This document shows, one piece after another, positions 1 through 9,738 of a stretch of DNA of 64,000 nt (the stretch's first letter is position 1; each line of letters begins with the position of its first letter). The position numbers and the translations under genes are program-made. The stretch is from Helicobacter pylori (lineage in GTDB: Bacteria; Campylobacterota; Campylobacteria; Campylobacterales; Helicobacteraceae), in contig NZ_CP122954.1 of the NCBI RefSeq assembly GCF_030323545.1, forward strand, positions 1,488,001-1,552,000. The letters are read 5' to 3'. Below the pieces are notes generated by a model. The model did not search any database. It was given only the letters and a program-made list of their open reading frames with translations, and had not been told where the DNA came from.

Positions 1-728
1 GCTACCACCAATAAAAGGCTTAAGTCTTGTTTTTCTTGCATGTGAGCGTCTATTAAAGCCTTAGTAACCGAAACATTCAAAAACCCCACCAACAACAAAA
101 AAGGCTTGTAAAACCCAAGAGCGAAGCATTTTTTTAAGCATGCCATCACAACGCTCCTCCAGGTTTTAAAAAACCCAAACGCTAAAAACAGCACCCCTAA
201 AGAGCACCACACATGCACTTCTAAATACACTAAAATGATGATTGCAAACAGCACGCTCAAAAAAAGCCCTTGTAAAATGCTTAAAAAAAGCCACACAGAC
301 ATTTCATTATGGCTCAAATCGCTGATAAAGCTAATGGCATAAAAACCATGGTTAAAGATAAAATCTAAAGAAAGCGCGTGGTTAGAAAAGTTACCCAAGC
401 TTTGAGAGAGGCTTTGTGCGATCATGTTAGGCGCAATAAAAATAGTGTTTTGGAAAAATTCATAAAAATGCATGGGATTTTTTAAAGCGTAGTTAAAGAG
501 CGCAAAAAACCCCACAAATAATAACGCCTCTAAAAGCACGCTAGCGCTGAAGAAATTCTGTTCTTTCAAACTCCTATAAGCAAAGAGCATGAACGCCAAA
601 GCGACCACGCTATTAAACACCAATTGCGCATGCAAGGTGTAGAGGAAAAATTCAGCGAAACGCCCTAAAATCGCCGTGAGAGGCGTGATAAACCAAGAAA
701 GAATGATTTTATAAGCGTCATTTTTCAT
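1..728 (-). CDS. comB6: ComB6, competence type IV secretion membrane protein (partial, 3' end outside window)
   Basis: An open frame runs from an ATG at 728 to the window edge without a stop. The protein is very hydrophobic with several membrane segments separated by short polar loops, as expected for a VirB6/TrbL-type polytopic channel protein. In H. pylori, ComB6 is part of the ComB system that imports DNA during natural transformation, and its gene lies directly downstream of the PDZ-like gene found here. The start is 7 nt after the stop of that gene, so it is probably the distal part of the same operon. The C-terminus is cut off. The family assignment rests on gene order and hydrophobicity pattern rather than a catalytic motif. 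Confidence 0.8.
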   Translation of the reverse strand, partial: MKNDAYKIILSWFITPLTAILGRFAEFFLYTLHAQLVFNSVVALAFMLFAYRSLKEQNFFSASVLLEALLFVGFFALFNYALKNPMHFYEFFQNTIFIAPNMIAQSLSQSLGNFSNHALSLDFIFNHGFYAISFISDLSHNEMSVWLFLSILQGLFLSVLFAIIILVYLEVHVWCSLGVLFLAFGFFKTWRSVVMACLKKCFALGFYKPFLLLVGFLNVSVTKALIDAHMQEKQDLSLLLVV

Positions 729-735
729 CAGTGTT

Positions 736-1743
736 TCAACGGACTTTAATGTAAAATTCAAAGCCTTTACGCCAGACTAATAATTCAATTTTTGGCACGC
801 TTAACGCTTCTCTTAAAGCCTTTGGGTTGAATGAAACGCTTTTATGATTCACCCATAAAATCCTATCCCCAAGCTTTAAAAAATCCAAGCCTTTGGGCAA
901 ATGATTGCCTATTTTAGTGATGATAAAACGCTCGTCTAAAGCGATGCCATAGCGCTCTAAAAAAGTGTCTTTGAGTAAAAACCCCCCATAACGCTTATTG
1001 ACTTTGAGCGTTACTTCTTTGATTTGATGGTTTCGTTTGATTTTCACTTTGGCAAGGCTTTGGTATGAAAGATTGCTCACCACCCATTCAAACTCCGCTA
1101 ACGAATGGATCTTGTAATCATTGATCGCTAGGATTTCATCGTTTTTTAAAAAAGGGTTTTTAGGGAAAAAGGGATCAAATTGCGCTACCACTAAACGCTT
1201 ATGATGTTCTTCTAAACGCACCCCAATATCCCCATAATAAGGCTCTTGTTGGTTTAAAAAGCGCTTGATAAATTTCGTTTCTATAAAGCCGTTCCCCCCT
1301 ACCCCTAGCCCTAACATTTGATAGCAAATATTGCTGATAACGCCATTTTTTTGAGTCTTTTGCGAAATTTGAGCGTAGCGATCATAGCCTTTTTGCCCCA
1401 CCAATAATCGCACTTCTGTGGCTTCTTTATCCCCTATACTAGCCATTGGCCTTATAAGGGCGTCTTTGTCCAAATCCCTTAATGTATAAACATACTCGCT
1501 TGGCGCGCTTTGTAACAAATACAGCCCTACAAAAGGATCGGATTTGATGACTTTGGCGTGTTTAGGGTAGGTTTTGGAATAATATAAATACACGCCCTTA
1601 GGCAGTTCTTTTAAAGCCACGCCCCCTTTTTGAAGGCTCGCTTTTTTAAAAAAAGCCTGACAATACTTGAAATCATAAGCCCCTAAGCCATTCAAAAAAC
1701 CCAACAGAGCGATAAAAACGATAAGGGCTTTATAAAGCATCAC
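736..1743 (-). CDS. Secreted PDZ-like domain protein
   Basis: This 335-residue protein has an N-terminal signal peptide (hydrophobic residues about 5-22, ending near GLGAYD). Its C-terminal half contains two regions resembling PDZ repeats: around 190-250 (a stretch reading FLKNDEILAINDYKI) and around 290-310 (LKLGDRILWVNHKSV), both like the carboxylate-binding and loop parts of PDZ folds. No protease catalytic domain is visible, so it may be a periplasmic scaffold or adaptor. It overlaps ybaB by 4 nt (ATGA) and precedes comB6 by 7 nt, so it is translationally coupled within the operon. No experimental function is known to me for this Helicobacter family. Confidence 0.8.
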   Translation of the reverse strand: MMLYKALIVFIALLGFLNGLGAYDFKYCQAFFKKASLQKGGVALKELPKGVYLYYSKTYPKHAKVIKSDPFVGLYLLQSAPSEYVYTLRDLDKDALIRPMASIGDKEATEVRLLVGQKGYDRYAQISQKTQKNGVISNICYQMLGLGVGGNGFIETKFIKRFLNQQEPYYGDIGVRLEEHHKRLVVAQFDPFFPKNPFLKNDEILAINDYKIHSLAEFEWVVSNLSYQSLAKVKIKRNHQIKEVTLKVNKRYGGFLLKDTFLERYGIALDERFIITKIGNHLPKGLDFLKLGDRILWVNHKSVSFNPKALREALSVPKIELLVWRKGFEFYIKVR

Positions 1744-2042
1744 AATTTAGCGAAATTCCCCAACATGTTAAAGGCTAAATTTTTTCGGTTTTCTTCTACG
1801 GCTTTATACCCGTCATTCAAAGCGCTCATCAAATAGATTTGCATCGCTTCTTTATCTTCTAACAGGCTGTCATCAATTTGCAAATCCACTAATTCCCCCA
1901 ACCCATTAAAACTCACGCTCACCATTCCCCCACCGCTTTTGGAAGTGTGGATCGTGTCTTTATTTTTTTCTTCTAGTTGGGAAAACTCTTTTTTCATGCC
2001 GTCTAACAACCCGCTTAACCCACCCAATTGACTAAAATCCAT
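1740..2042 (-). CDS. ybaB: YbaB/EbfC family nucleoid-associated protein
   Basis: This 100-residue protein has the YbaB/EbfC signature: a glycine-rich start (GGLSGLLDGMKKE), a central segment with SGGGMVSVSFNGLGELVDLQID, and a C-terminal helix ending in NMLGNFAKL. Family members form dimers that bind DNA without strong sequence preference and usually sit near recR or dnaX. Here the gene lies between panD and a PDZ-like gene. The start is 2 nt downstream of the panD stop, and its stop overlaps the next start, both typical of an operon. Its length matches the family. Confidence 0.88.
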   Translation of the reverse strand: MDFSQLGGLSGLLDGMKKEFSQLEEKNKDTIHTSKSGGGMVSVSFNGLGELVDLQIDDSLLEDKEAMQIYLMSALNDGYKAVEENRKNLAFNMLGNFAKL

Positions 2043-2044
2043 CT

Positions 2045-2398
2045 CTAACCCTTTTTTAAAATTTCGTTTTTTTCATCCACTAGCACGATGTTTGGCTTGT
2101 GCGCGTTGATTTCATCTTCGTTCATGCTCGCATAAGCTAAAATGATCACCACATCGCCTATGGCCACTTTTCTGGCTGCTGCACCATTGACGCAAATTTC
2201 GCCCCTTTTTTTCCCTAAAATCACATAGGTACTGAAGCGTTCGCCGTTATTGACATCCACGATTTCCACTTTCATGCCCTCTCTGAGCTTAGCGAACTTG
2301 GCTAAATCCTCATCTATGGTGATCGAGCCTACGTAATTGAGATTAGCGTCTGTGATAGTAGCCCTATGGATTTTACTATAAAGCATTTCAAAAGTCAT
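2045..2398 (-). CDS. panD: Aspartate 1-decarboxylase (pyruvoyl enzyme)
   Basis: This enzyme makes beta-alanine from L-aspartate for pantothenate and CoA synthesis. The 117-residue precursor carries the self-processing site YVGSITID, with cleavage expected between Gly24 and Ser25 to create the pyruvoyl cofactor. The catalytic region near Lys9 and the NGAAAR segment at about 71-76 are present, and the length is normal. The gene overlaps the end of clpA by 11 nt and is followed by ybaB 2 nt later. panC, which uses its product, is about 30 kb away in this window. Confidence 0.95.
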   Translation of the reverse strand: MTFEMLYSKIHRATITDANLNYVGSITIDEDLAKFAKLREGMKVEIVDVNNGERFSTYVILGKKRGEICVNGAAARKVAIGDVVIILAYASMNEDEINAHKPNIVLVDEKNEILKKG

Positions 2399-4613
2399 TT
2401 TTTTTCACCTTTTGCAAGCACTTGATTTCTTTTAAAACCAATTGGTTTTTTTCTAGCAAGCAAGCGATCTTACAAGGTTTTTTAAGCGATTGCAAGAGCA
2501 GTATATCGCTTAATCTAGTTTTGATTTCATTATGAATGATTTTTTTAATTTCCCTCGCTCCTAAAGTCGTTTGGTAGCTTTTTTGTGCGATGAATTTCAA
2601 AACTTCTTTATGGAATTTTAAGGTTATGTCTTGCTCTAGCGCTAGGGCTTTTAATTTGTCTAATTCCACAGAAACAATGCGTTCAAAATCCTCCAAACTG
2701 AGCGCATTAAACGGCACGATCGCATCAATCCTGGAGCGTAATTCAGGGGTCAAAAGCTCTTTAACGGCTTTATCATACTTGGTATTTTTAGCGCTAAAAA
2801 ACCCTAGCGTGTCCTTATCCTTACTCCCCACATTTGAAGTCATAATCAAAATCACATGCTTAAAACTCGCCTGATTGCCTAAATTATCGCTCAAAGTGGC
2901 GTTATCCATCACTTGCAACAACAAATCATACACATTAGAATGGGCTTTTTCTATTTCATCTAAAAGCAGCAAACAATGCGGGTGTTTTTTAATCGCATTC
3001 ACCAATAACCCCCCTTGCTCAAACCCCACATAACCGCTAGGACTCCCGATGAGCTTTGCCACGCTATGGGCCTCTTTGTATTCGCTCATGTCAAAGCGTT
3101 CAAAATGCAAATTCAAATTCAAGGCCAGCTCTTTAGCCAATTCTGTTTTCCCCACCCCACTAGGCCCCACGAATAAAAAGCTCCCCACAGGCTTATTTTT
3201 TGCAGAAAGCCCGCAATACTGGATTTTAATCGCATTGCTGACGATACTAATCGCTTCTGCTTGGGCAAAAATCTTATTTTTAAGCGATTTTTCCAAGTTC
3301 CTTAAAAGGGCTTTTTTATCGTTGCTCAAACGCATTTTAGGGATTTTAAGCTTCAGAGCGAGTGCTTCTTTCACGTCATCAACGCCGATTTTTTTGCCCT
3401 TTTTAGGACTGATTTTTTTCCTCGATCCCACCTCATCTAGCAATTCAATCGCTTTATCCGGCAAGAATTTATCATGCATGTAATCGCTCGTTAAATCCAC
3501 GCATGCCTTAAACACGCTCTCATCATAACGCACCTGGTGGTGTTCTTCATAAAGAGGAGCGATCTTTTTCAAAATCAAGTAACACGCTTCTTTAGAAGGC
3601 TCTTCAACTTTTATGACTGAAAAGCGCCTATTAAAAGCCTTGTCTTTTTCAAACACGCTGCGGTATTCTTCAAAAGTGGTCGCTCCTAAACATTTCAAGC
3701 TCCCATCTGTTAGAACCGGTTTTAATATATTCGCCGCATCCAAGCTCCCAGCGTTACTGCTCCCTGCGCCTAAAAGGGTGTGGATTTCGTCAATGAATAA
3801 AATAATACGGCCGTTTTGTTGGATTTCTTTGAGCGTTTTTTTCAAGCGTTTTTCAAAATCCCCTCTGTATTTCGCCCCAGCCACCATTAAAGCTAAATCC
3901 AAAGAATAGACTTCATATTCTTGCAAAAACTCCGGCACTTCTTTTTGAGCGATTTTTAAAGCCAAAGCTTCAGCGATGGAGGTTTTCCCTACGCCCGCTT
4001 CACCAATTAAAAGCGGGTTATTCTTTTTTCTGCGCCCTAAAATTTCTATCACTCTTAAAATCTCTTCTTCTCTGCCAATGACTGGATCTAAAGCGTTATC
4101 TTGGGCTAAAGCGCTCAAGTTTTTAGCGTATTTTTTTAGGGGAGTGTTTTTGGGCGCTTCTTCATTATCATTAATGTCATTAGGAATACCATGGTTATCC
4201 AAATCCAATAAAGCAGGATTAGAATACAAACGAGCGATGCCAAAACTATCCATGAGTTTTGAAGCGTAACAATCGGGGTGATCCAGCATTAAAATAAGCA
4301 GTTCTTCCACGCCCACGCTCTCAAAACAACTCGCATACATTCTTTTAAGCATTCTTAATAGCACAAAACTCCTAGCAGGCATTTTGGCTGGATCGCTCTT
4401 TAAAGGCACGTATTGCAACAAATAGTCTTTAAGGATTTGTTTTAATTTATCATAGTTATCTCTTTCTAAAGCGCCAATAATCTTTTCCCCGCTCTCATGT
4501 TCTAAGATGACTAACAGCACATGCTCTGTGGTGCAAAGGGCGTGGTTAAGATCTAGGGCTAAATTTAAAGCTCGGTTTAGGACTTCATTGAGATCTTGAT
4601 TGAATTTAGCCAT
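2388..4613 (-). CDS. clpA: ClpA, AAA+ unfoldase of the ClpAP protease
   Basis: This 741-residue Hsp100 protein unfolds substrates and feeds them to ClpP. The N-domain covers about residues 1-140. The first AAA+ module has Walker A GEAGVGKT at 204-211 and Walker B ILFIDE near 271-276. The second has Walker A GPSGVGKT at 483-490 and a downstream [11 protein letters not shown]alker B. The asparagine-containing linker after the N-domain (near 140-155) fits ClpA rather than ClpB, and no ClpB coiled-coil middle domain is present. It starts at the stop of clpS, its adaptor, with overlapping codons, so the two are coupled. Confidence 0.95.
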   Translation of the reverse strand: MAKFNQDLNEVLNRALNLALDLNHALCTTEHVLLVILEHESGEKIIGALERDNYDKLKQILKDYLLQYVPLKSDPAKMPARSFVLLRMLKRMYASCFESVGVEELLILMLDHPDCYASKLMDSFGIARLYSNPALLDLDNHGIPNDINDNEEAPKNTPLKKYAKNLSALAQDNALDPVIGREEEILRVIEILGRRKKNNPLLIGEAGVGKTSIAEALALKIAQKEVPEFLQEYEVYSLDLALMVAGAKYRGDFEKRLKKTLKEIQQNGRIILFIDEIHTLLGAGSSNAGSLDAANILKPVLTDGSLKCLGATTFEEYRSVFEKDKAFNRRFSVIKVEEPSKEACYLILKKIAPLYEEHHQVRYDESVFKACVDLTSDYMHDKFLPDKAIELLDEVGSRKKISPKKGKKIGVDDVKEALALKLKIPKMRLSNDKKALLRNLEKSLKNKIFAQAEAISIVSNAIKIQYCGLSAKNKPVGSFLFVGPSGVGKTELAKELALNLNLHFERFDMSEYKEAHSVAKLIGSPSGYVGFEQGGLLVNAIKKHPHCLLLLDEIEKAHSNVYDLLLQVMDNATLSDNLGNQASFKHVILIMTSNVGSKDKDTLGFFSAKNTKYDKAVKELLTPELRSRIDAIVPFNALSLEDFERIVSVELDKLKALALEQDITLKFHKEVLKFIAQKSYQTTLGAREIKKIIHNEIKTRLSDILLLQSLKKPCKIACLLEKNQLVLKEIKCLQKVKKNDF

Positions 4614-4909
4614 TATCTTATCTCTTCTACCAATAATTTTAAAGGGAGATCTAGCTCTCTGGCTTTGTCCCTAACCCATGCTGCCCTATGCCTGGCAATA
4701 TCATAAGGATAGACGCCACAAACCCCCTCGCCATCACGATGGATGCTTGATGTGAGAGCTTGAGCCTCTTCTAAAGACTTGTCAAAAAAATCCCTCAAAG
4801 CAGAGATCACAAATTCCGCTGTCGTAATGGGGTCATCAACCATGATCACTTGCACCATGGTGGGGGTGGGTATGTTATACATTTTCATGCTTTCATGCCG
4901 CTTATTCAT
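4613..4909 (-). CDS. clpS: ClpS, adaptor of ClpAP (N-end rule)
   Basis: ClpS binds the ClpA N-domain and delivers substrates with destabilising N-terminal residues. The 98-residue ORF contains the family core VIMVDDPITTAEFVISAL, then the helix with SIHRDGEGVCGVYPYDIA that forms the ClpA-binding and substrate pocket region. Two starts are possible: MNKRH (4909, 1 nt after the upstream stop) or the internal MKMYN (4888, 91 residues). Neither has a strong ribosome binding site, and the shorter form is the usual annotation in H. pylori. The overlap with clpA confirms the pairing. Confidence 0.93.
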   Translation of the reverse strand: MNKRHESMKMYNIPTPTMVQVIMVDDPITTAEFVISALRDFFDKSLEEAQALTSSIHRDGEGVCGVYPYDIARHRAAWVRDKARELDLPLKLLVEEIR

Positions 4910-4910
4910 G

Positions 4911-5324
4911 CTATTTGGCGATCACAACAGGGATACTGGATTGTTCAACAAGGCTATTTTGGTGCGAAATGAACAAACGATACAACAAATTGGATTCGCT
5001 CGCTCCGATCAATAACAAATCATAATCCTTAGCCATTTCTAAAACCACATCAATCAAATCACCGCTTTTTAGAACGCTCTCGCACTCTATATTTTCTTTT
5101 TTGAAAGCGTCTTCAAATTGCTTTAACAAAGCCTTAGCTTTTTCTTCTTCCAAGGCTTCTGTCTGGCCATAATCCATCATCCCGCTTTCGCTATAAATAA
5201 ACACCTCCATGCTCACATGCAATAAGGTGAAACGGACCTCTTTAAGCGAATGGGCTAATTTGACAGCGAATTTAATAGCGTTATAACATTCTTGCGTGTC
5301 GCTAATCCCAAATAAAATATTCAT
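4911..5324 (-). CDS. Universal stress protein (UspA family)
   Basis: This 137-residue protein starts with MNILFGISDTQECYNAI, the typical first strand and helix of a Usp fold. It ends with DLLLIGASESNLL and a last strand ending SSIPVVIAK, the region that binds ATP in many family members. The ATG at 5324 is preferred because AAGG lies 10 nt upstream; an in-frame TTG three codons earlier is also possible. It is the first gene of the minus-strand operon usp-clpS-clpA-panD-ybaB, with a good promoter just upstream. Its exact role is not known. Confidence 0.85.
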   Translation of the reverse strand: MNILFGISDTQECYNAIKFAVKLAHSLKEVRFTLLHVSMEVFIYSESGMMDYGQTEALEEEKAKALLKQFEDAFKKENIECESVLKSGDLIDVVLEMAKDYDLLLIGASESNLLYRLFISHQNSLVEQSSIPVVIAK

Positions 5325-5346
5325 AAGAACCAACCTTAAATGAAGT

Positions 5347-5363
5347 TTTGGTATTATACCAAA
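5347..5363 (-). promoter_or_regulatory. Palindromic extended -10 promoter of the usp-clpS-clpA operon
   Basis: The 17-bp sequence TTTGGTATTATACCAAA is a perfect inverted repeat with a 3-bp centre. Read on the minus strand it contains TGGTATAAT, an extended -10 (TATAAT at 5358-5353), about 30 nt upstream of the usp ATG. The palindrome could also be a repressor operator covering the promoter; that part is inference. Confidence 0.6.
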
Positions 5364-5403
5364 TAAACCCTAATGACCCGCTGAAAGCTCAAAGATAAAG
5401 CGC

Positions 5404-5409
5404 TACAAT
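5404..5409 (+). promoter_or_regulatory. Probable -10 box of the 588-residue orphan gene
   Basis: TACAAT lies 24 nt upstream of the ATG at 5433, with AAAGGA as ribosome binding site between them. No convincing -35 is visible, which is common for H. pylori vegetative promoters. Confidence 0.4.
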
Positions 5410-5432
5410 CTCGCTTAGAAAAAGGACACAAA

Positions 5433-7199
5433 ATGCTATTGAATTACGACTTTTTAGAATTTGAAAATGGCAAGACAGAGAACAGAACAAGAGACTATTC
5501 TTTGACAAAGGCTATTGATAAAGAATTAGAAGCTAAAAGACTAGCTAAATCAACTAGACCTAGAGTAAAGGTAAAAGAGGGACTATCTTTAAGAGCGACA
5601 TTAGATGCGTTTGGTGATGAACTCTCACGACTTAAAAGAGAACAAAACACAGAGACTATTAAAGGCTCTACTATTGAAGCCACTAGACTTGGACAAATAC
5701 TTAAAAAAATCAAAAGCGGACTACCTTTTGGAACTATCTCTGCGACTAGGCATTTTAAAGACGCTTTTATTAAAGACTTTAATGCTGACCAAAGAGCTTT
5801 GTTGATGAGTGCTTACAAAAGTGGATTGACACCTAGTAAAAATGACAAGATAACAAAGCTTTATTTAGCTCAAGCGAAAGGAAACGCTACACACCCTATT
5901 AAAGTTAAAGACTTCTTTATGCCACAAGGTAAAGTTCTCCCTGAATATGCGACTTTAGTTGGAGAGATTTATGAAATTTTGGTTAGTGTGTTAGGCGAGG
6001 GCTATGTTGATAAATTTATAGACAGCAAAGCCACAATGAGGGACTTTATGTCTAGTGAGAAATTTGTCAAAAGATACCGCTACACTCAAAAAGACAATAT
6101 TAAAAGAACACAAGAGCTAAAATCTTTATTAGACAAAAAGAGACACTTTTTAGGTTATCTACAAGTAACAGGGTATTGGAAAGAAAACACTGATGACGCT
6201 CTATTCCCAGACAAAGAAGTTAGTTTCTTTGTATTCTCACACCAACCTATGAGTTTATCGTTTGATTTGGCGAGCGAATTACTACTATTGGGGAGACATT
6301 TTAATCAAGAGGCGATTTGCTATTGTGAGAACGCTATTGTGCTTGAAAACGACAGGTATCAAGTGGAATTGGTAAGCACCCTACCAAATGATATTGGCAA
6401 GGTATGGGCTACATTTGATAACATCACATTCTCCGCCCCTAGTGATTTACCAAACGCTCTCACAAGATTACAAGACCAAGTTTATACTTTCTTTAAGAAA
6501 CACCCTGAAAAAGACAAATATGGCGTATCCTTTGAGGAGTTGGTTGTTAAGACTAAAATAACCGCTATGAAACTCCCCATAGACTTTGATGAAAGACTAG
6601 AGGTCGCAGACTTGGTTAAAGCTAGTATTAGAGATAGACAGACTTGTTCTAGGGCTAATGGTTATCAAAAGTTATTCTTTGCTGATGAGATAGAAAGTTG
6701 GGAACGAGACGCTGTCTTTAGGAGAGAAAAACTAAAATGTATCACAAGCAAAAGTTATAGAGCAAGCTATAACCACAATATTAAAGTGCGTAAGGTTGTC
6801 AATGCTATGCTAAAAGGTAAAAAAGTGAGTAGGACATTGATTGCTAAAGTGCTTGCTAACACCATAGACACCGATGCGGGCTATTGCTTTATCTCACCGA
6901 CAGATTTAGCGACACAGCTTAACAACATCAGCCCTAGACTATCTAAAAGCATCGTTACCGCCATAGAGCAAGCAGAGGGCGTTAGACTAACTTATGCGTT
7001 GATTGACAAGGTTACCTATAACTCTTTACACAATATCTTAAGTTTCATCTTTGATATTGATAACCCTTTAAGCGACCAAGCTTTAAACCAATTAGTGGTT
7101 GAAGTCCCAAGAGAAGCACTTAAAAATGTGAAGTTACCACAAATCAAAAATGTATTGACAGCTCAAATCTTTGAGGGGGCTTACCAGTTTAAAAGTTAA
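5433..7199 (+). CDS. Unrecognised 588-residue protein, probably acquired
   Basis: I do not recognise this protein. It starts at an ATG with a good ribosome binding site (AAAGGA) and ends 3 nt before bioD. It is soluble, with no signal peptide or membrane segment; the first 70 residues are highly charged (Lys/Arg/Glu). A segment near 93-100 reads PFGTISATR, and one near 280-300 reads LLLLGRHFNQEAICYCEN; the latter weakly recalls a motif seen in some phage/plasmid proteins, but this is not enough to assign a family. Codon use differs from neighbours: arginine is mostly AGA, and aspartate is more often GAC (by eye roughly 20 GAC to 13 GAT) where flanking genes favour GAT. It sits alone between usp and bioD with no visible transposase or integrase. 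Confidence 0.75.
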   Translation: MLLNYDFLEFENGKTENRTRDYSLTKAIDKELEAKRLAKSTRPRVKVKEGLSLRATLDAFGDELSRLKREQNTETIKGSTIEATRLGQILKKIKSGLPFGTISATRHFKDAFIKDFNADQRALLMSAYKSGLTPSKNDKITKLYLAQAKGNATHPIKVKDFFMPQGKVLPEYATLVGEIYEILVSVLGEGYVDKFIDSKATMRDFMSSEKFVKRYRYTQKDNIKRTQELKSLLDKKRHFLGYLQVTGYWKENTDDALFPDKEVSFFVFSHQPMSLSFDLASELLLLGRHFNQEAICYCENAIVLENDRYQVELVSTLPNDIGKVWATFDNITFSAPSDLPNALTRLQDQVYTFFKKHPEKDKYGVSFEELVVKTKITAMKLPIDFDERLEVADLVKASIRDRQTCSRANGYQKLFFADEIESWERDAVFRREKLKCITSKSYRASYNHNIKVRKVVNAMLKGKKVSRTLIAKVLANTIDTDAGYCFISPTDLATQLNNISPRLSKSIVTAIEQAEGVRLTYALIDKVTYNSLHNILSFIFDIDNPLSDQALNQLVVEVPREALKNVKLPQIKNVLTAQIFEGAYQFKS

Positions 7200-7202
7200 A
7201 CC

Positions 7203-7859
7203 ATGCTCTTTATCAGCGCGACTAACACCAATGCCGGAAAAACCACATGTGCTAGGCTATTAGCCCAATATTGCAACGCTTGTGGCGTTAGAACGATTCT
7301 ATTAAAGCCCATTGAAACAGGCGTTAATGATGCGACCAACCACTTTAGCGACGCGCATCTATTCTTGCAAGATAACCGCCTTTTAGATCGCTCTTTAACC
7401 TTAAAAGACATTTCATTCTATCGTTACGCTAAAGCTTCAGCCCCCCTCATCGCCCAACAAGAAGAAAGCCAAAACGCCCCCATTGACACGGATCATTTAA
7501 TCCAACGCCTCCAAAATTTCACCAAAACTTACGATTTAGTCATCGTTGAAGGGGCTGGGGGGCTATGCGTGCCTATCACTTTAGAAGAAAACATGCTGGA
7601 CTTTGCCCTACAATTAAAAGCCAAAATGCTTTTGATTAGCCATGACAATTTGGGCTTGATTAATGATTGTTTGCTGAATGATTTTTTATTGAAATCCCAC
7701 CAACTAGACTATAAAATCGCTATCAATTTGAGGGAAAACAACGCCGCTTTTCACAGCATCAGCTTGCCCTATATTGAGCTTTTTAACAAACGCTCCAATA
7801 ACCCCATTATGATTTTCCAACAAAGCCTAAAAGAATTAATGAGCTTTGCTCTTAAATAA
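7203..7859 (+). CDS. bioD: Dethiobiotin synthetase
   Basis: BioD closes the ureido ring of biotin from DAPA, CO2 and ATP. The 218-residue protein begins with FISATNTNAGKTT, the BioD form of the P-loop (Lys13, Thr14), and has the second signature VIVEGAGGLCVPI near 115-127 that contacts nucleotide and substrate. The length is normal. The 3' end overlaps the convergent DUF1523 gene by 24 bp. It follows the orphan gene by 3 nt and could be co-transcribed with it, although bioD is a standard core gene here. Confidence 0.94.
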   Translation: MLFISATNTNAGKTTCARLLAQYCNACGVRTILLKPIETGVNDATNHFSDAHLFLQDNRLLDRSLTLKDISFYRYAKASAPLIAQQEESQNAPIDTDHLIQRLQNFTKTYDLVIVEGAGGLCVPITLEENMLDFALQLKAKMLLISHDNLGLINDCLLNDFLLKSHQLDYKIAINLRENNAAFHSISLPYIELFNKRSNNPIMIFQQSLKELMSFALK

Positions 7860-8369
7860 AGCGCAGACAGAGCGCGCGCTGATAAAAAAGCCCATTAACA
7901 GCAAAGCGTATAAAATCCAGCTAAAAATGGGCTTGGAAATGTCAGCGCTCTCTTTTAAGGGCTTTAAAAAAATCACATTAGGGAACATGTTAAACAAATT
8001 GATCCGCCAGCCATAGTATTGCACTTCCACTTGCTGATTGACTAAACTTTGAGCGAGGGCTGAAATATCAGCCGAATTAAACTTAAAATAAAAAGGGAAG
8101 CCAAAGCGCGTGTCTTCGTTACGATAAACGGTTACGCTTTTTTTATCCTTAGGGTCGTAAGTTTGCACAAAATAGACATCTCTAGCAAGGGTTTTTACTT
8201 CCTTATTATTGGGCGTGTTTTCATTTTCATTCATTCTTTTGACTTCCACCCCGCTAATGACAGCCACGCTATAATGGGGCATGCAATAGCTCACCAAAAG
8301 CATGAACGCTAAAAAGATCGCCGTTAAAATGAACAAAACCACATTACGCACAAATTTTATCAACTTCAT
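7836..8369 (-). CDS. DUF1523 family membrane protein
   Basis: This 177-residue protein has an N-terminal membrane anchor (about 8-30) ending in CMPHYSVAVISGVEVKR, the characteristic start of DUF1523 proteins. A periplasmic domain follows (YFVQTYDPKDKKSVTVYRNEDTR and so on), then a C-terminal membrane segment (about 147-170). The function is unknown to me. The gene converges with bioD, with a 24-bp overlap of the coding ends, and lies downstream of icd on the same strand, about 60 nt after it. Confidence 0.8.
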   Translation of the reverse strand: MKLIKFVRNVVLFILTAIFLAFMLLVSYCMPHYSVAVISGVEVKRMNENENTPNNKEVKTLARDVYFVQTYDPKDKKSVTVYRNEDTRFGFPFYFKFNSADISALAQSLVNQQVEVQYYGWRINLFNMFPNVIFLKPLKESADISKPIFSWILYALLLMGFFISARSVCALFKSKAH

Positions 8370-8431
8370 TCCTTATGATAGTATTAGCCTTTTTTTTTCG
8401 CATTCAAACACCAGAGCTTAAAAACGCTCTT

Positions 8432-9709
8432 TCACATGTTTTCAATCATCACGCTAGCAAATTCAGAGCATTTCACTTCTTTAGCCCCATCCATCAAACG
8501 AGCGAAATCGTAAGTGACTTTCTTGCTTTTAATCGCTTTTTCCATAGCAGAGACGATCAAATCAGCCGCTTCCACCCAGCCCATATGCCTTAACATCATT
8601 TCCGCGCTCAAAATAATAGACCCCGGATTGACTTTATCTAGCCCGGCGTATTTAGGAGCGGTGCCATGGGTGGCTTCAAACATGCCCACTGTGTCGTTGA
8701 GATTAGCCCCAGGAGCGATACCAATGCCCCCCACCATCGCCGCTAACGCATCAGAGATATAATCCCCGTTCAAATTCATGGTCGCAATGACGCTGTATTC
8801 GCTAGGGCGTAATAAGATTTGTTGCAAGAACGCGTCAGCGATCATGTCTTTAATGATGATTTCTTTACCGGTTTTAGGGTTTTTCAAAGAACACCATGGG
8901 CCTTTATCAATGACTTGAGCGTTGAATTCTTTTTGAGCGAGCGCATAGCCCCATTTCATGAACGCCCCTTCGGTGTATTTCATGATGTTACCTTTATGCA
9001 CAAAAGTTACGCTTGGCTTGTCGTTATCAATGGCGTATTCAATCGCTTTTCTCACCAACCTCTCTGTGCCTTCCTTACTAATGGGTTTTACCCCTATGCC
9101 ACTGCTTTCAGGGAAGCGGATTTTTTTAACCTTTAGTTCATTTTGTAAAAAATGAATGAGTTTTTTCGCTTCCGTGCTGCCTTCTTGCCATTCAATGCCC
9201 GCATAAATGTCTTCAGAATTTTCTCTAAAAATCACCATATCCACTTTTTGTGGTTCTTTAACCGGACTCGGACTCCCATACCACCTAACCGGTCTCAAGC
9301 ACACATACAGATCCATTTTTTGGCGTAACGCTACATTTAAAGATCTAAACCCCTCACCAATAGGCGTGGTCAAAGGCCCTTTAATGGAGACTTTATAATG
9401 GTTGATCGCTTCAATAGTATCCGGTAACAGCCATTGCTCTTCTGGGCTTAATTCTTTGTGATCTTTAAATTTTTGATAGCATTTTTCGCCCACAAACACC
9501 TCATACCATGCGATTTTTTTCTCGCCTTTATACGCTTTTTGAACCGCGCTATCCACGACTTTAATCATCGCCGGGGTAATATCTGATCCAATGCCATCGC
9601 CCTCAATGAAAGGGATAATGGGGTGGTTTGGCACATGCAATTTGTTGTCTTTAATCGTAATTTCTTCGCCCTCTTTAGGTTTTTGTAAAATTTTAGGGTT
9701 GTAAGCCAT
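8432..9709 (-). CDS. icd: Isocitrate dehydrogenase, NADP-dependent
   Basis: This TCA-cycle enzyme oxidises isocitrate to 2-oxoglutarate with reduction of NADP. The 425-residue length and sequence match the homodimeric bacterial type. The N-terminal part has [15 protein letters not shown], the substrate region contains [14 protein letters not shown], and the signature [19 protein letters not shown] lies near 313-331, followed by the cofactor region [11 protein letters not shown]. The gene is divergent from gltA, so the two opening steps of the oxidative branch are paired across one regulatory interval of about 200 bp. Confidence 0.96.
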   Translation of the reverse strand: MAYNPKILQKPKEGEEITIKDNKLHVPNHPIIPFIEGDGIGSDITPAMIKVVDSAVQKAYKGEKKIAWYEVFVGEKCYQKFKDHKELSPEEQWLLPDTIEAINHYKVSIKGPLTTPIGEGFRSLNVALRQKMDLYVCLRPVRWYGSPSPVKEPQKVDMVIFRENSEDIYAGIEWQEGSTEAKKLIHFLQNELKVKKIRFPESSGIGVKPISKEGTERLVRKAIEYAIDNDKPSVTFVHKGNIMKYTEGAFMKWGYALAQKEFNAQVIDKGPWCSLKNPKTGKEIIIKDMIADAFLQQILLRPSEYSVIATMNLNGDYISDALAAMVGGIGIAPGANLNDTVGMFEATHGTAPKYAGLDKVNPGSIILSAEMMLRHMGWVEAADLIVSAMEKAIKSKKVTYDFARLMDGAKEVKCSEFASVMIENM

Positions 9710-9738
9710 CTCTTTGTCCTTTTTATAAAATTTGAGTA

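Noticed and set aside
2590..4269. Plus-strand ORFs inside clpA
   Set aside because: Low-complexity Ser/Leu-rich shadows of the minus-strand gene.
8375..9398. Plus-strand ORFs opposite icd
   Set aside because: They are the complement of conserved icd coding sequence and lack start signals.
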